Source: Chitinophagaceae bacterium
Lineage (GTDB): Bacteria; Bacteroidota; Bacteroidia; Chitinophagales; Chitinophagaceae
Assembly (NCBI GenBank): GCA_019638595.1
Contig: JAHBTJ010000025.1
Coordinates: forward strand, 35,491 to 99,490
Direction of reading: 5' to 3'
DNA length: 64,000 bases
Positions 37,401 through 45,654 of this stretch are shown here, one piece after another. The translations under genes and the position numbers were made by a program. Positions within the stretch are counted from its first letter, which is position 1; every line of letters starts with the position of its first letter. Below the pieces are notes generated by a model. That model was not told the origin of the DNA, did not search any database, and worked only from the letters and a program-made list of their open reading frames with translations.

Positions 37401-37559
37401 GTAAATGTCTTTTTTCCATTCCCAAATACAATCATAAGCAGTTTGTATTCCCGAACTAATGGATGCGCCAGCACCTAACAAAAATGAATGAGGAACATCT
37501 ATATTTCTTTTAAAAGACCGTAAAAATGCGTCATATTCAAGTTGTAAATTTTCTGCCAT
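34401..37559 (-). CDS. SIR2-APAZ-PIWI fusion (short prokaryotic Argonaute NADase, SPARSA-like)
   Basis: 1052 residues from ATG 37,559; the ATG 36 bp upstream adds no domain. A SIR2 domain fills about 20-270: GAGAS at 29-33, TTNFD with the catalytic-type Asn (143-147), LHGD with His188, and GYSGRD at 226-231. The middle (about 300-650) is poorly conserved and fits an APAZ region. The last 400 residues have MID-like DLHDYIKAFSASRGISTQLIRED and YVKSLRTPW, then PIWI-like AYAGIGYSVSK, where the catalytic Asp is Gly, and a long helix-sheet tail. Such short Argonautes use a guide to sense invader nucleic acid and trigger NAD+ depletion. Here all parts are in one chain, as in the clade S1B fusions. 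Confidence 0.85.
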   Translation of the reverse strand: MAENLQLEYDAFLRSFKRNIDVPHSFLLGAGASISSGIQTAYDCIWEWKKDIYLSKNINSAEFYKNYKNESVRKSIQNWLDNQGEYPALDAAEEYSFYAEKAYPIPDDRRKYFFSLIENKEPYIGYELLCLLAEHNIVKSVWTTNFDGLIVRSAHQNKLTPIEITLDNSDRIFRNQSSKELLTIALHGDYKFTTLKNTEKELDNQNNTFKDQLSNYHADKNLIVIGYSGRDKSLMDAIMAAFLKKGSGRLYWCGFGDKINEGVSDLILKIRQSGREAYYIATDGFDKTLIHLSKSAFEGNIAVEKQIQEALETSKDEEYFKTEFSLNFSKTDKYIKSNLHPITFPKEVFQFEIDYKDAKPWSFLKETTKDTNICAVPFKRKVYAIGTLTDIDRTFKGCLKSEIKREPISKHDIEKVSAFKSLMLQAILKYFSTKGNVESNLKDKIWLKAIDSKYGNIDIHKAIYVSLYFDDNRSFAYLTFTPTIHLTSTEEISKQQKLLLSKGVLEKLYNNKYDELLNFWNGVLFQNNRLKFEYPENSGTGFEFQISSNTAFGEINVLDPNFRTFVPNNYNKKQTQFKGVQFLEPQLIFRNVATDIEFKDYHPMRGLVNNRPFDVNLNGVIYSNEISLSIICGKNYSAKFYDFLSKLQTKHSTENINPDYLIDYPGFSSVFNLPINIPNFDNNDKWIDIDFKANNEANNHENALRLARHITSKIDQIANTQNQTTVVVFIPTEWQPFENYIYEGESFDLHDYIKAFSASRGISTQLIREDTLNDKLKCQIYWWLSLSFYVKSLRTPWILNSQEKNTAYAGIGYSVSKIQNKSEIVIGCSHIYDSNGQGLKYRLSKIDNYFLDKQNNPYLSFKDAFQFGVSIRELFYQSLDKLPERVVIHKRTRFTEDEVNGIKASLNKAGIKKIDLIEINYEVDARFVAMNVYQNNLQVDKFPISRGTCIVTNKDTALLWTHGIVPSVRQPNYKFYLGGRSIPAPIKITKHYGESNINTIATEILGLTKMNWNSLDLYSKLPSTIDSSNQIARIGKLLSRFEGKTYDYRLFI

Positions 37560-37595
37560 ATTTAATTTGGTCGCGACTCTTTTCGTAGTCAGCAA

Positions 37596-37846
37596 AACGA
37601 TTTATCTAATATTTTAATAACTCCTTCTTTTTCATCAAATACCATTGCTCTCAACTATTAGAAAATCTAAAGAAAAGGCTTATGGTTATAACTCGCTAAT
37701 ATACCATTTTTGAGCGTATAACTGCCACCAACTGCCAAGTAATTCCACCGAAAGACACATCACTATCACGCCTTGTTTTCCATGACACTTTTGTTGCCAA
37801 GCTCGCAGGAAGCGGGAAATCAGTAACAAAATAATTCAGATTAATT
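37596..37846. other. Gap between the SIR2-PIWI gene and traE
   Basis: 251 bp upstream of both divergent genes. It must hold the promoter of the leftward SIR2-PIWI gene and probably one for traE onwards, since the tra operon is broken by antisense genes. No clear TAnnTTTG box was found by eye and no ORF is supported. Confidence 0.4.
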
Positions 37847-38152
37847 ATGGAAAGACAAAGCAAAAAAGTGTTGCTGACAGGCATTGCATTACTGTCGGCA
37901 TTTGGTGTGTTCGCCCAGGGGAATGGCAATGCTGGCATTCAGGAAGCAACACAAATGGTAACGGGATATTTCGACCCGGCTACCAAATTGATTTATGCCA
38001 TTGGTGCGGTGGTTGGGCTTATCGGAGGCGTAAAGGTGTACAACAAATTCAGCAGCGGCGACCCCGACACATCGAAAACGGCGGCAAGCTGGTTTGGTGC
38101 GTGTATCTTCTTAATCGTTGCGGCAACCATCCTGCGTTCATTCTTCCTTTAA
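37847..38152 (+). CDS. traE: TraE (DUF4134), small membrane protein of the mating channel
   Basis: 101 residues with a signal-like N-terminus ending VFAQG and two further membrane helices (LIYAIGAVVGLIGGVKVYNKFSSGD; WFGACIFLIVAATIL). This is the VirB2/TraE-like layout of Bacteroidota conjugative elements. It begins the continuous traE-traQ operon and is followed 11 bp later by traF. Confidence 0.9.
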   Translation: MERQSKKVLLTGIALLSAFGVFAQGNGNAGIQEATQMVTGYFDPATKLIYAIGAVVGLIGGVKVYNKFSSGDPDTSKTAASWFGACIFLIVAATILRSFFL

Positions 38153-38163
38153 TCCGATGCCCT

Positions 38164-38496
38164 ATGAGTAATTACAACATCAATAAAGGCATTGGAAGAA
38201 CGGTTGAGTTCAAAGGGCTGAAAGCCCAATACCTGTTCATCTTCGCAGGCAGCTTGCTCGGCGTGCTTATCCTCGTAATGGTACTGTACATGGCAGGTGC
38301 AAACTCCTACATCTGCCTGTTCATCGGGGCTGGCGGTGCATCGCTCATCGTCTGGAAAACATTCGCATTGAATGGTAAGTATGGCGAACACGGGTTGATG
38401 AAAATCGGGGCAAAGAAAAGGCATCCGAAGTACATCATCTGCCGCAAGGCTGTACATCGCTATCTGAAGTTCACCTCTAAACCCGATGCCCTATGA
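38164..38496 (+). CDS. traF: TraF (DUF4133), VirB3-like membrane protein
   Basis: 110 residues from ATG 38,164. It begins MSNYNINKGIGRTVEFKGLKAQY and has two membrane spans (YLFIFAGSLLGVLILVMVLYM; SYICLFIGAGGASLIVW), as in TraF/DUF4133. It overlaps traG in an ATGA, so the two are translationally coupled. Confidence 0.9.
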   Translation: MSNYNINKGIGRTVEFKGLKAQYLFIFAGSLLGVLILVMVLYMAGANSYICLFIGAGGASLIVWKTFALNGKYGEHGLMKIGAKKRHPKYIICRKAVHRYLKFTSKPDAL

Positions 38497-41000
38497 GAAA
38501 CACGGGAAAAGCCACAACGCTGGAAAGCAGGTTTCCATTACTGGCGGTGGAACACAACTGCATCATTTCAAAAGATGCGGACATTACCGCCTGCTTTCGG
38601 GTACACTTGCCGGAACTGTTTACCGTAGCATCACCGGAGTATGATGCCATACATTCCGCATGGCATAAAGCGATTAAAACCCTGCCGGATTATTCCATCA
38701 TCCACAAACAGGATTGGTACATTAAGGAAAGCTATGCGCCCGATATTGCGCAGGACGGATTAAGTTTTTTGGCGAAGTCCTACCAGCAGCATTTTAACGA
38801 ACGTCCTTTTTTAAACCACTACTGTTACCTGTTCCTTACCAAAACCACAAAGGAACGGATGCGGATGCAAAGCAACTTTAGTTCGCTCTGCAAAGGCGTT
38901 CTTATCCCGAAAGAAATAAGGGATAAAGAAGCCGTTCGCCGCTTCATGGAAGCGGTAGCGCAGTTTGAGCGCATCATCAATGATAGCGGCTTCATCAAAC
39001 TGGAACGGCTGACCGAAGATGACATTATCGGTGCAGGCGATAAACAGGGATTGCTGGAACAATACCTAACGCTATCACGGGAGCCGGGAACCGCTATGCA
39101 GGACATCGCTTTAGGAAGCGAAGATGTGCGTATCGGCAACAAAAGGTTGTGCCTGCACACTTTGTCCGATACGGACGATTTGCCCGGAACGGTATCGGCT
39201 AATACCCGTTACGAAAAGTTATCCACTGATAGAAGCGATTGCCTTTTGTCTTTTGCTGCCCCGGTAGGTTTGCTGCTAAGCTGCAACCACATTTACAACC
39301 AGTATTTGTTTTTGGATAACAGTGATGAGAACCTGCGCAAGTTTGAAAAGTCCGCAAGGAATATGCACTCGCTGGCAAGGTACAGCCGGGCAAATCAAAT
39401 CAATAAAGAGTGGATAGAAAAGTACCTGAATGAAGCGCATAGCTTCGGGCTTTCTTCTATTCGTGCGCACTTCAACGTAATGGCGTGGTCGGATGAGCCG
39501 AACGAGCTAAAGCTGCTAAAGAACGATACGGGCAGTGCATTGGCTTTAATGGAATGTAAGCCACGCCACAATACTATTGACGTTGCTACGCTGTATTGGG
39601 CGGCGATGCCCGGCAATGCTGGTGACTTTCCGAGTGAGGAAAGTTTTTACACGTTCATTGAGCCTGCGTTGTGTTTCTTCACCGAAGAAACCAACTACCA
39701 GAGTTCGCCCTCACCGTTCGGCATCAAGATGGCAGACCGATTGACCGGGAAACCTATCCACCTGGATATATCGGATTTGCCGATGAAGCGGGGCATCATC
39801 ACGAACCGGAACAAGTTCATACTTGGTCCGTCAGGTTCGGGAAAATCTTTTTTCACAAACCACATGGTGCGGCAATACTACGAACAGGGCGCACACGTCC
39901 TGCTTGTGGACACGGGTAATTCTTATCAGGGTTTATGCGAACTGATTAAAGGAAAGACCAAAGGCGAAGACGGTGTTTACTTTACTTACACCGAAGACAA
40001 CCCGATTGCGTTCAATCCCTTTTATACCGATGACGGCGTGTTTGATATTGAAAAAAGGGAAAGCATTAAAACGCTCATCCTTACGCTGTGGAAACGGGAT
40101 AATGAACCGCCGACCCGGTCGGAAGAAGTGGCATTGTCCAATGCTGTAAGCGGATATGTGGAACGCATCAAACAGGGTGATAAATACCCATCTTTTAACG
40201 GCTTCTACAATTATGTAAAAGGCGACTACAAAAAGGTATTGGAAGAAAAGCAGGTGCGTGAGAAAGACTTTGACCTCGCCAATTTTCTGAATGTGCTGGA
40301 ACCCTATTACAAAGGCGGGGAGTATGATTACTTGCTGAACTCCGATAAGCAACTCGACCTGCTTTCCAAACGCTTCATAGTCTTTGAAATTGATGCGATA
40401 AAAGACCACAAAATTTTGTTTGGAATTGTAACGATTATTCTAAGCGAGATTTTCATCAACAAGATGCGCAGGCTGAAAGGTGTGCGTAAGCTGATATTGA
40501 TTGAAGAAGCGTGGAAAGCGATAGCGAAAGAGGGCATGGCAGAATACATCAAGTATTTGTTTAAAACTGTCCGCAAATTTTTTGGTGAGGCAATAGTCGT
40601 AACGCAAGAGGTGGACGACATCATTCAATCCCCGATTGTCAAGGAAAGTATCATCAATAACTCCGACTGTAAGATACTGCTCGACCAGCGCAAGTACATG
40701 AATAAGTTCGATGACATTCAGGCAATGCTCGGACTGACGGACAAGGAAAAGGCGCAGGTACTTTCTATCAACATGAACAATGACCCGTCAAGACTTTACA
40801 AAGAAGTATGGATAGGCTTGGGTGGTACGCACTCTGCCGTATATGCCACGGAGGTATCGCTCGAAGAATACTTAGCCTACACTACCGAAGAAACCGAAAA
40901 GCTGGAAGTAATGCAACTGGCATCCGAACTGGACGGCAATGTAGAACAGGCTATCAAACGCATCGCCCTCCAAAGGCGTGAAAAGGCAAGCAATTACTAA
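38493..41000 (+). CDS. traG: TraG, VirB4-like conjugation ATPase
   Basis: 835 residues. The N-terminal half resembles the VirB4 domain. Walker A GPSGSGKS is near residues 445-452, with Walker B-like KLILIEEAWKAIAKEG and a VVTQEVDDII motif further on. It should power assembly of the channel and substrate movement at the inner membrane. It is the largest gene of the operon and lies in the standard traF-traG order. Confidence 0.93.
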   Translation: MRNTGKATTLESRFPLLAVEHNCIISKDADITACFRVHLPELFTVASPEYDAIHSAWHKAIKTLPDYSIIHKQDWYIKESYAPDIAQDGLSFLAKSYQQHFNERPFLNHYCYLFLTKTTKERMRMQSNFSSLCKGVLIPKEIRDKEAVRRFMEAVAQFERIINDSGFIKLERLTEDDIIGAGDKQGLLEQYLTLSREPGTAMQDIALGSEDVRIGNKRLCLHTLSDTDDLPGTVSANTRYEKLSTDRSDCLLSFAAPVGLLLSCNHIYNQYLFLDNSDENLRKFEKSARNMHSLARYSRANQINKEWIEKYLNEAHSFGLSSIRAHFNVMAWSDEPNELKLLKNDTGSALALMECKPRHNTIDVATLYWAAMPGNAGDFPSEESFYTFIEPALCFFTEETNYQSSPSPFGIKMADRLTGKPIHLDISDLPMKRGIITNRNKFILGPSGSGKSFFTNHMVRQYYEQGAHVLLVDTGNSYQGLCELIKGKTKGEDGVYFTYTEDNPIAFNPFYTDDGVFDIEKRESIKTLILTLWKRDNEPPTRSEEVALSNAVSGYVERIKQGDKYPSFNGFYNYVKGDYKKVLEEKQVREKDFDLANFLNVLEPYYKGGEYDYLLNSDKQLDLLSKRFIVFEIDAIKDHKILFGIVTIILSEIFINKMRRLKGVRKLILIEEAWKAIAKEGMAEYIKYLFKTVRKFFGEAIVVTQEVDDIIQSPIVKESIINNSDCKILLDQRKYMNKFDDIQAMLGLTDKEKAQVLSINMNNDPSRLYKEVWIGLGGTHSAVYATEVSLEEYLAYTTEETEKLEVMQLASELDGNVEQAIKRIALQRREKASNY

Positions 41001-41021
41001 TCATTTTAAAAATCAAAGCAG

Positions 41022-41237
41022 TTGGAAAAGGAAAAGATAACCCTGCCTATTGGCAACAACAAGGCTTTAATATTTGAAGCCGAACCCGGTAACAAAGCCG
41101 ACCAGGATTTTGCAAAGCTGTGTAAGGAAGTTGCAGCGACCCAACCCCAAAGCATACAGGATTTTTTTACCCGGCTTAGCAACCTGCAACAGCAACAATC
41201 TCCTGCAACCGGCAGAAAGACGGGCAGGAAAATGTAA
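41022..41237 (+). CDS. Small tra-operon protein in the traH position
   Basis: 71 residues starting at TTG 41,022, with a basic, Gln-rich C-terminus (SNLQQQQSPATGRKTGRKM). No domain is recognised. It lies between traG and traI, in the operon order of TraH, but similarity to TraH cannot be judged by eye. The start is uncertain because no ATG is present at the right spacing. Confidence 0.5.
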   Translation: MEKEKITLPIGNNKALIFEAEPGNKADQDFAKLCKEVAATQPQSIQDFFTRLSNLQQQQSPATGRKTGRKM

Positions 41238-41297
41238 AGCATCGCTTTCAACATTTCAAAGACAAACAATTATTAATCATTTAAAAATTTCAGAACA

Positions 41298-41930
41298 ATG
41301 AAAAAAACAATGTTACTGGTGTGTACGGCAATCATGCTTGCCGTTGCACCGTCCGCTAAGGCGCAATTTGTGGTAACTGACCCCGGCAACCTCATCTCCG
41401 GTATTCTTAACTCCGCAAATGAAATTGTGCAGACCTCATCCACCGTATCGAACGTGATAAAAAACTTCGAGCAGGTGAAGAAAGTGTATGACCAGGGCAA
41501 AGAGTATTACGACAAGCTGAAAGCCGTAAACAATTTGGTGAAAGATGCTCGCAAAGTACAGCAGACCGTTTTGCTGGTGGGCGATGTGTCCGAAATGTAC
41601 GTGAAGAATTTCGGCAAGATGATGAACGACCCCAATTTCACCCCGCAGGAATTATCGGCAATAGCCAACGGTTATTCCGTGCTTCTGAATGAAAGTACGG
41701 AACTGCTGAAAGAATTAAAACAGATTATTACCTCATCCTCTCTTTCACTGAATGATAAAGAGCGCATGGATGTCATTGACAAAGTTTATAACGAGGTTAA
41801 GGACTACCACAACCTTGTGCGCTACTACACCAACAAAAATATCTCCGTGAGCATTTTGAGGGCTAAAAAACAGAACAGCACCAAAAGGGTGCTGGAACTG
41901 TACGGTACTGCTGAACAAAAATACTGGTAA
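41298..41930 (+). CDS. traI: TraI (DUF4141), secreted conjugation protein
   Basis: 210 residues with a cleavable signal (MLLVCTAIMLAVAPSAKAQ) and a helical coiled-coil-like body (VSNVIKNFEQVKKVYDQGKEYYDKLK), as in DUF4141/TraI, a VirB5-like component. It is separated from traJ by 3 bp. Confidence 0.88.
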   Translation: MKKTMLLVCTAIMLAVAPSAKAQFVVTDPGNLISGILNSANEIVQTSSTVSNVIKNFEQVKKVYDQGKEYYDKLKAVNNLVKDARKVQQTVLLVGDVSEMYVKNFGKMMNDPNFTPQELSAIANGYSVLLNESTELLKELKQIITSSSLSLNDKERMDVIDKVYNEVKDYHNLVRYYTNKNISVSILRAKKQNSTKRVLELYGTAEQKYW

Positions 41931-41933
41931 GCT

Positions 41934-42929
41934 ATGGAATGGGATAATCTTCATGAACTCCTGCGTTCGCTGTACGATGAAATGATACTGTTATCGGCAG
42001 ACATGGCAGCAGTGGCAAAAGGTATCGCCGGATTAGGCGCACTGTTTTATGTAGCGTTGAGGGTATGGCAGGCGTTGAGCCGGGCAGAGCCGATAGACGT
42101 GTTTCCTTTGCTCCGTCCTTTCGCCATCGGGCTTTGCATTATGTTTTTCCCGACAATGGTATTAGGGACGGTAAACGCCGTATTAAGCCCAGTGGTGAAA
42201 GGTACACACGCCATGCTCGATAATCAGGTGCTTGACCTGAACAAGCTGCAACAGCAAAAAGACCAGTTGGAAAAGGAGGCAATGCTCCGCAATCCTGAAA
42301 CCGCTTACCTCGTAAGCGATGAGGAATTTGATAAAAAGCTGGATGAATTGGGCTGGTCGCCATCAGACCTGGTTACGATGACGGGAATGTACATGGAGCG
42401 GGGAATGTACGATTTAAAGAAAAGCATCCGTGATTGGTTCCGTGAATTGCTGGAGGTTCTCTTTCAGGCGGCGGCACTTGTCATAGATACGATACGAACG
42501 TTCTTCCTCATTGTGCTGTCCATACTCGGCCCGATAGCCTTTGCGATAAGCGTATGGGACGGGTTTCAGTCCACGCTTACGCAATGGCTCACCAGGTATA
42601 TCAGTGTGTACCTGTGGCTGCCTATATCCGATATGTTCAGCTCTATGCTGGCAAAAATACAATCGCTCATACTGGAACGGGATATATCCATGCTGGCAGA
42701 CCCCAATTATATCCCCGATACTTCCAATACCGTGTATATCATTTTCATGCTGATTGGAATTGTGGGCTACTTCACCATTCCAACGGTGGCGGGTTGGGTT
42801 ATCCAAGCCGGAGGCGCAGGAAACTTTATGCGCAATGTGAACCAGACAGCATCGAAAACAGGAAACGTCGCAGGAGCCGGAACCGGAGCCGTTGCGGGTA
42901 ACATCGGCGGCAGACTATTGAACAAATAA
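41934..42929 (+). CDS. traJ: TraJ, polytopic membrane protein of the mating channel
   Basis: 331 residues with about six or seven hydrophobic spans (for example GIAGLGALFYVALRVW, FFLIVLSILGPIAFAISVW, YIIFMLIGIVGYFTIPTVAGWVI). The Gly/Asn-rich C-terminus (AGAGTGAVAGNIGGRLL) is typical of TraJ/VirB6-like proteins. Operon order between traI and traK supports the name. Confidence 0.9.
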   Translation: MEWDNLHELLRSLYDEMILLSADMAAVAKGIAGLGALFYVALRVWQALSRAEPIDVFPLLRPFAIGLCIMFFPTMVLGTVNAVLSPVVKGTHAMLDNQVLDLNKLQQQKDQLEKEAMLRNPETAYLVSDEEFDKKLDELGWSPSDLVTMTGMYMERGMYDLKKSIRDWFRELLEVLFQAAALVIDTIRTFFLIVLSILGPIAFAISVWDGFQSTLTQWLTRYISVYLWLPISDMFSSMLAKIQSLILERDISMLADPNYIPDTSNTVYIIFMLIGIVGYFTIPTVAGWVIQAGGAGNFMRNVNQTASKTGNVAGAGTGAVAGNIGGRLLNK

Positions 42930-42944
42930 TAATCATCAGTAAAA

Positions 42945-43568
42945 ATGGAATTTAAAACACTAAGAAATATAGAGAACAGCTTTAAGCAAATACGGCTATA
43001 TGCCATTGTATTTGCGGTACTCTGCATCAGCGTGGTAGGATATGCCGTATGGCAATCCTACCGCTTTGCGGAGTTGCAACGGCAAAAGATTTACGTGCTG
43101 GACAACGGCAAATCTTTGATGCTGGCATTGTCGCAGGATGCAAGTATCAACCGACCTGTTGAAGCAAGGGAGCATGTACGGCGCTTTCATGAATTGTTCT
43201 TTACGCTGGCGCCGGATAAGAACGCCATAGAAAGCAACATGAAGCGTGCGTTTGACCTTGCCGACAAAAGTGCCTTTGACTATTACAAAGACTTGTCGGA
43301 GAAAGGATATTACAACCGTATCATTTCAGGCAATGTGCAGCAACGCATCGAAGTGGACAGCGTGGTTTGCGATTTCGACACCTATCCCTATGCTGTAAGA
43401 ACTTATGCCAAACAATTTATCATTCGTTCCAGCAACGTTACAAGGCGCAGCCTTGTAACCTCCTGCTATCTCGTGAACTCCGTCCGCTCGGACAACAACC
43501 CGCAGGGTTTCAATATCGAAAAATTCAGCGTGCTGGAAAATAAAGATGTGGAAGTCATAGAACGCTAA
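42945..43568 (+). CDS. traK: TraK, VirB8-like assembly protein
   Basis: 207 residues with one N-terminal membrane anchor (IRLYAIVFAVLCISVVGYAVW) and a periplasmic domain of NTF2-like VirB8 type (RRFHELFFTLAPDKNAIESNMKRAFDL; YNRIISGNVQQRIEVDSV). TraK is the usual name in Bacteroidota elements. It starts 15 bp after traJ. Confidence 0.9.
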   Translation: MEFKTLRNIENSFKQIRLYAIVFAVLCISVVGYAVWQSYRFAELQRQKIYVLDNGKSLMLALSQDASINRPVEAREHVRRFHELFFTLAPDKNAIESNMKRAFDLADKSAFDYYKDLSEKGYYNRIISGNVQQRIEVDSVVCDFDTYPYAVRTYAKQFIIRSSNVTRRSLVTSCYLVNSVRSDNNPQGFNIEKFSVLENKDVEVIER

Positions 43569-43578
43569 AATCAATTTT

Positions 43579-44007
43579 ATGGAAGCATTATCAGATTTAA
43601 ACACGTTTGCGAAAATCCTTACCGATAAAGGATATAACGGCTATTTCCATACGCAAGGCGCATATCCCGGAAAGCTGAAAGAAAGCATCGGCGAATATTT
43701 GGAAAACTGCCGCAAAGGGACAGAGGGCATACCTAAGCCGGAGTTGCTGCTGACCGGCTACCTGCAATGGGCGGGTGAAGATAAACCGAGGGTGGAATGC
43801 AGCATGTGGGTAAAATACCTGAACGGAAAATTTGACCTCAAAAAAATAGCGGTTACAAAAAAAGACCGCTTCGGGAAATTACTGAAACAATCGGAGTTCA
43901 CTAATCTATCCACGATTGCCGCACCTAAAGTAACGGAGGCTATTGCCCTGGTTAGCGATGCACCGAAGCAACAGGCTGTTCCCAAATGCAGGCGTTTCAG
44001 GTTTTAA
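43579..44007 (+). CDS. Unnamed tra-operon protein between traK and traL
   Basis: 142 residues with no signal peptide or membrane span. The C-terminus is basic (VPKCRRFRF). It contains TGYLQWAGEDKPRVECSMWVKYLNGKFDLKKI, a pattern I cannot assign. CTnDOT has no named gene at this point. A cytoplasmic role linked to transfer or replication is only suggested by location. Spacing to traK (10 bp) shows it is in the operon. Confidence 0.7.
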   Translation: MEALSDLNTFAKILTDKGYNGYFHTQGAYPGKLKESIGEYLENCRKGTEGIPKPELLLTGYLQWAGEDKPRVECSMWVKYLNGKFDLKKIAVTKKDRFGKLLKQSEFTNLSTIAAPKVTEAIALVSDAPKQQAVPKCRRFRF

Positions 44008-44027
44008 TAACGAATAATGTACAGGGC

Positions 44028-44312
44028 ATGAAAAATCTAAGAACAAAATTAAATAACTGGTTCGATAAGCTCAATGAGCAGTGGCGGGCGTTGCCGCTTA
44101 AAAAACAGCAACGTTATACGCTGCTGCTCTTTGCAGGCTATGCGCTATTGTCCGTTGCAATCATAGGGAAAGTATGCTATGACGTTGGCAAGTCCAATAA
44201 TCGAATGACAATAGAGCATATCGAAAACCCGGTTATACAGCAAAAAAAGTCCCCGGTATCACCGCAGGACAGTATTTCAAAAATCATAAAAAATAAAATG
44301 TATGAAAGATAG
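44028..44312 (+). CDS. traL: TraL, short membrane-anchored conjugation protein
   Basis: 94 residues from ATG 44,028. It has one membrane span (YTLLLFAGYALLSVAIIGKVCYDVG) preceded by a Trp/Lys-rich cytoplasmic end (NWFDKLNEQWRALPLKKQQ) and followed by a short charged periplasmic tail. Position and length match TraL. It overlaps traM by 11 bp. Confidence 0.82.
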   Translation: MKNLRTKLNNWFDKLNEQWRALPLKKQQRYTLLLFAGYALLSVAIIGKVCYDVGKSNNRMTIEHIENPVIQQKKSPVSPQDSISKIIKNKMYER

Positions 44313-45624
44313 CGAAAACAAAAGAGTGAGTTTTCTGGTCGAAGATGACGACCAAAAAAACGGGACAGATGCACCGAAAGACGGTGCGCAGAGCAAAGCC
44401 GAAAAGCTGAAAAAGCCCATCATCTTTATTTTAATGGGGGTGGTATTTATAGGCTGTATGTTCCTCATTTTTAAACCATCGTCCGATAAGAAAAAAACAG
44501 GAAATATTGGTTTGAATGAAGCCGTACCGCAGGCTACCGATGCCGGGCTTCAGCCCGATAAACAAAAAGCGTATGAGCAGGAAATGCTCGAAAAGAAAAT
44601 GCAGGAAAAGCGGGATGCGCTTACGTCCCTTTCCGATTACTGGAATGCGGATAGCGCAGACGATAAGAAAGCAGTAAAGCCGGATGAGGGCAACGAAGAT
44701 GGCTATCCCGGAGGTGGTAAGCCAGGGAACAGCAATCCCGCTTTGACCAGCTACCGCAATGCGCAAAGTACGTTAAGCTCGTTCTACGATAACAACGATA
44801 ACGAAACGCAGGAACTTAGAAAGCAGGTGGAGGAACTAAAAGACCAGTTGGCAGAAAAAAAAGTACCACCGCCCACTACCGTACAAGACCAGTTGGCGTT
44901 AATGGAGAAGTCTTACGAAATGGCGGCTAAATATCTTCCGTCCAATACAGCGCAGCCCGGTAAAACCGATACAGCCGTTGCTGCAAAAGCTGCTACGCAA
45001 AAAGAACACTTCGAGGCATTTACGCCCGCAAGGAAAAATGCTGTATCTGCCCTGTACCGTGAGCCGACCGACAGCGCATTTTTGGCAAGCTGGAACGAAA
45101 GCCGGAACAGGGGTTTTTATACGGCAGGTGTTCGCGAGCAAGTGGTACAGCCTAAAAACAGCATCCGGGCAGTGGTACAGGAAACGCAGACCGTAACCGA
45201 TGAAAGCGGTGTGCGGTTGCGTTTATTGGAAACCGCACAAACGCCTAACCTTACTATCCCAGTCGGTACAGTGCTTACGGCAAATGCAAAATTCAATAAT
45301 GGTCGTTTGCAGCTAAAGGTAACATCCATCGAACTGGCAGGTAATATCGTTCCCGTTGATATTACTGTTTATGACTTGGACGGTCAGCAGGGCTTGTATG
45401 TTCCGTATTCTCCTGAAATGAATGCGCTCACGGAGATTGCCTCCAACATGAGCCAGACCTCCGGCACTTCTATTATGATGACCCGCTCCGCAGGACAGCA
45501 AATAGCGGGCGACCTTTCCCGTGGCGTGGTACAGGGTATATCGGGCTATTTCTCCAAGAAAATAAAAACGCCGAAAGTAACCATCAAAGCCGGTCATCAA
45601 TTATTCCTTGTGTCAAAAAAATAA
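44302..45624 (+). CDS. traM: TraM, VirB10-like channel protein
   Basis: 440 residues: a cytoplasmic N-terminus, one membrane span (PIIFILMGVVFIGCMFLIF, about 36-54), a long charged linker with coiled-coil potential (ETQELRKQVEELKDQLAEKK), and a C-terminal VirB10-like beta domain (PVGTVLTANAKFNNGRLQLKVTSIEL, then TIKAGHQLFLV). It links the inner- and outer-membrane parts of the channel. Confidence 0.9.
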   Translation: MKDSENKRVSFLVEDDDQKNGTDAPKDGAQSKAEKLKKPIIFILMGVVFIGCMFLIFKPSSDKKKTGNIGLNEAVPQATDAGLQPDKQKAYEQEMLEKKMQEKRDALTSLSDYWNADSADDKKAVKPDEGNEDGYPGGGKPGNSNPALTSYRNAQSTLSSFYDNNDNETQELRKQVEELKDQLAEKKVPPPTTVQDQLALMEKSYEMAAKYLPSNTAQPGKTDTAVAAKAATQKEHFEAFTPARKNAVSALYREPTDSAFLASWNESRNRGFYTAGVREQVVQPKNSIRAVVQETQTVTDESGVRLRLLETAQTPNLTIPVGTVLTANAKFNNGRLQLKVTSIELAGNIVPVDITVYDLDGQQGLYVPYSPEMNALTEIASNMSQTSGTSIMMTRSAGQQIAGDLSRGVVQGISGYFSKKIKTPKVTIKAGHQLFLVSKK

Positions 45625-45654
45625 ATGTTCAACGCTAAAAAAACAGAAAGAAAG

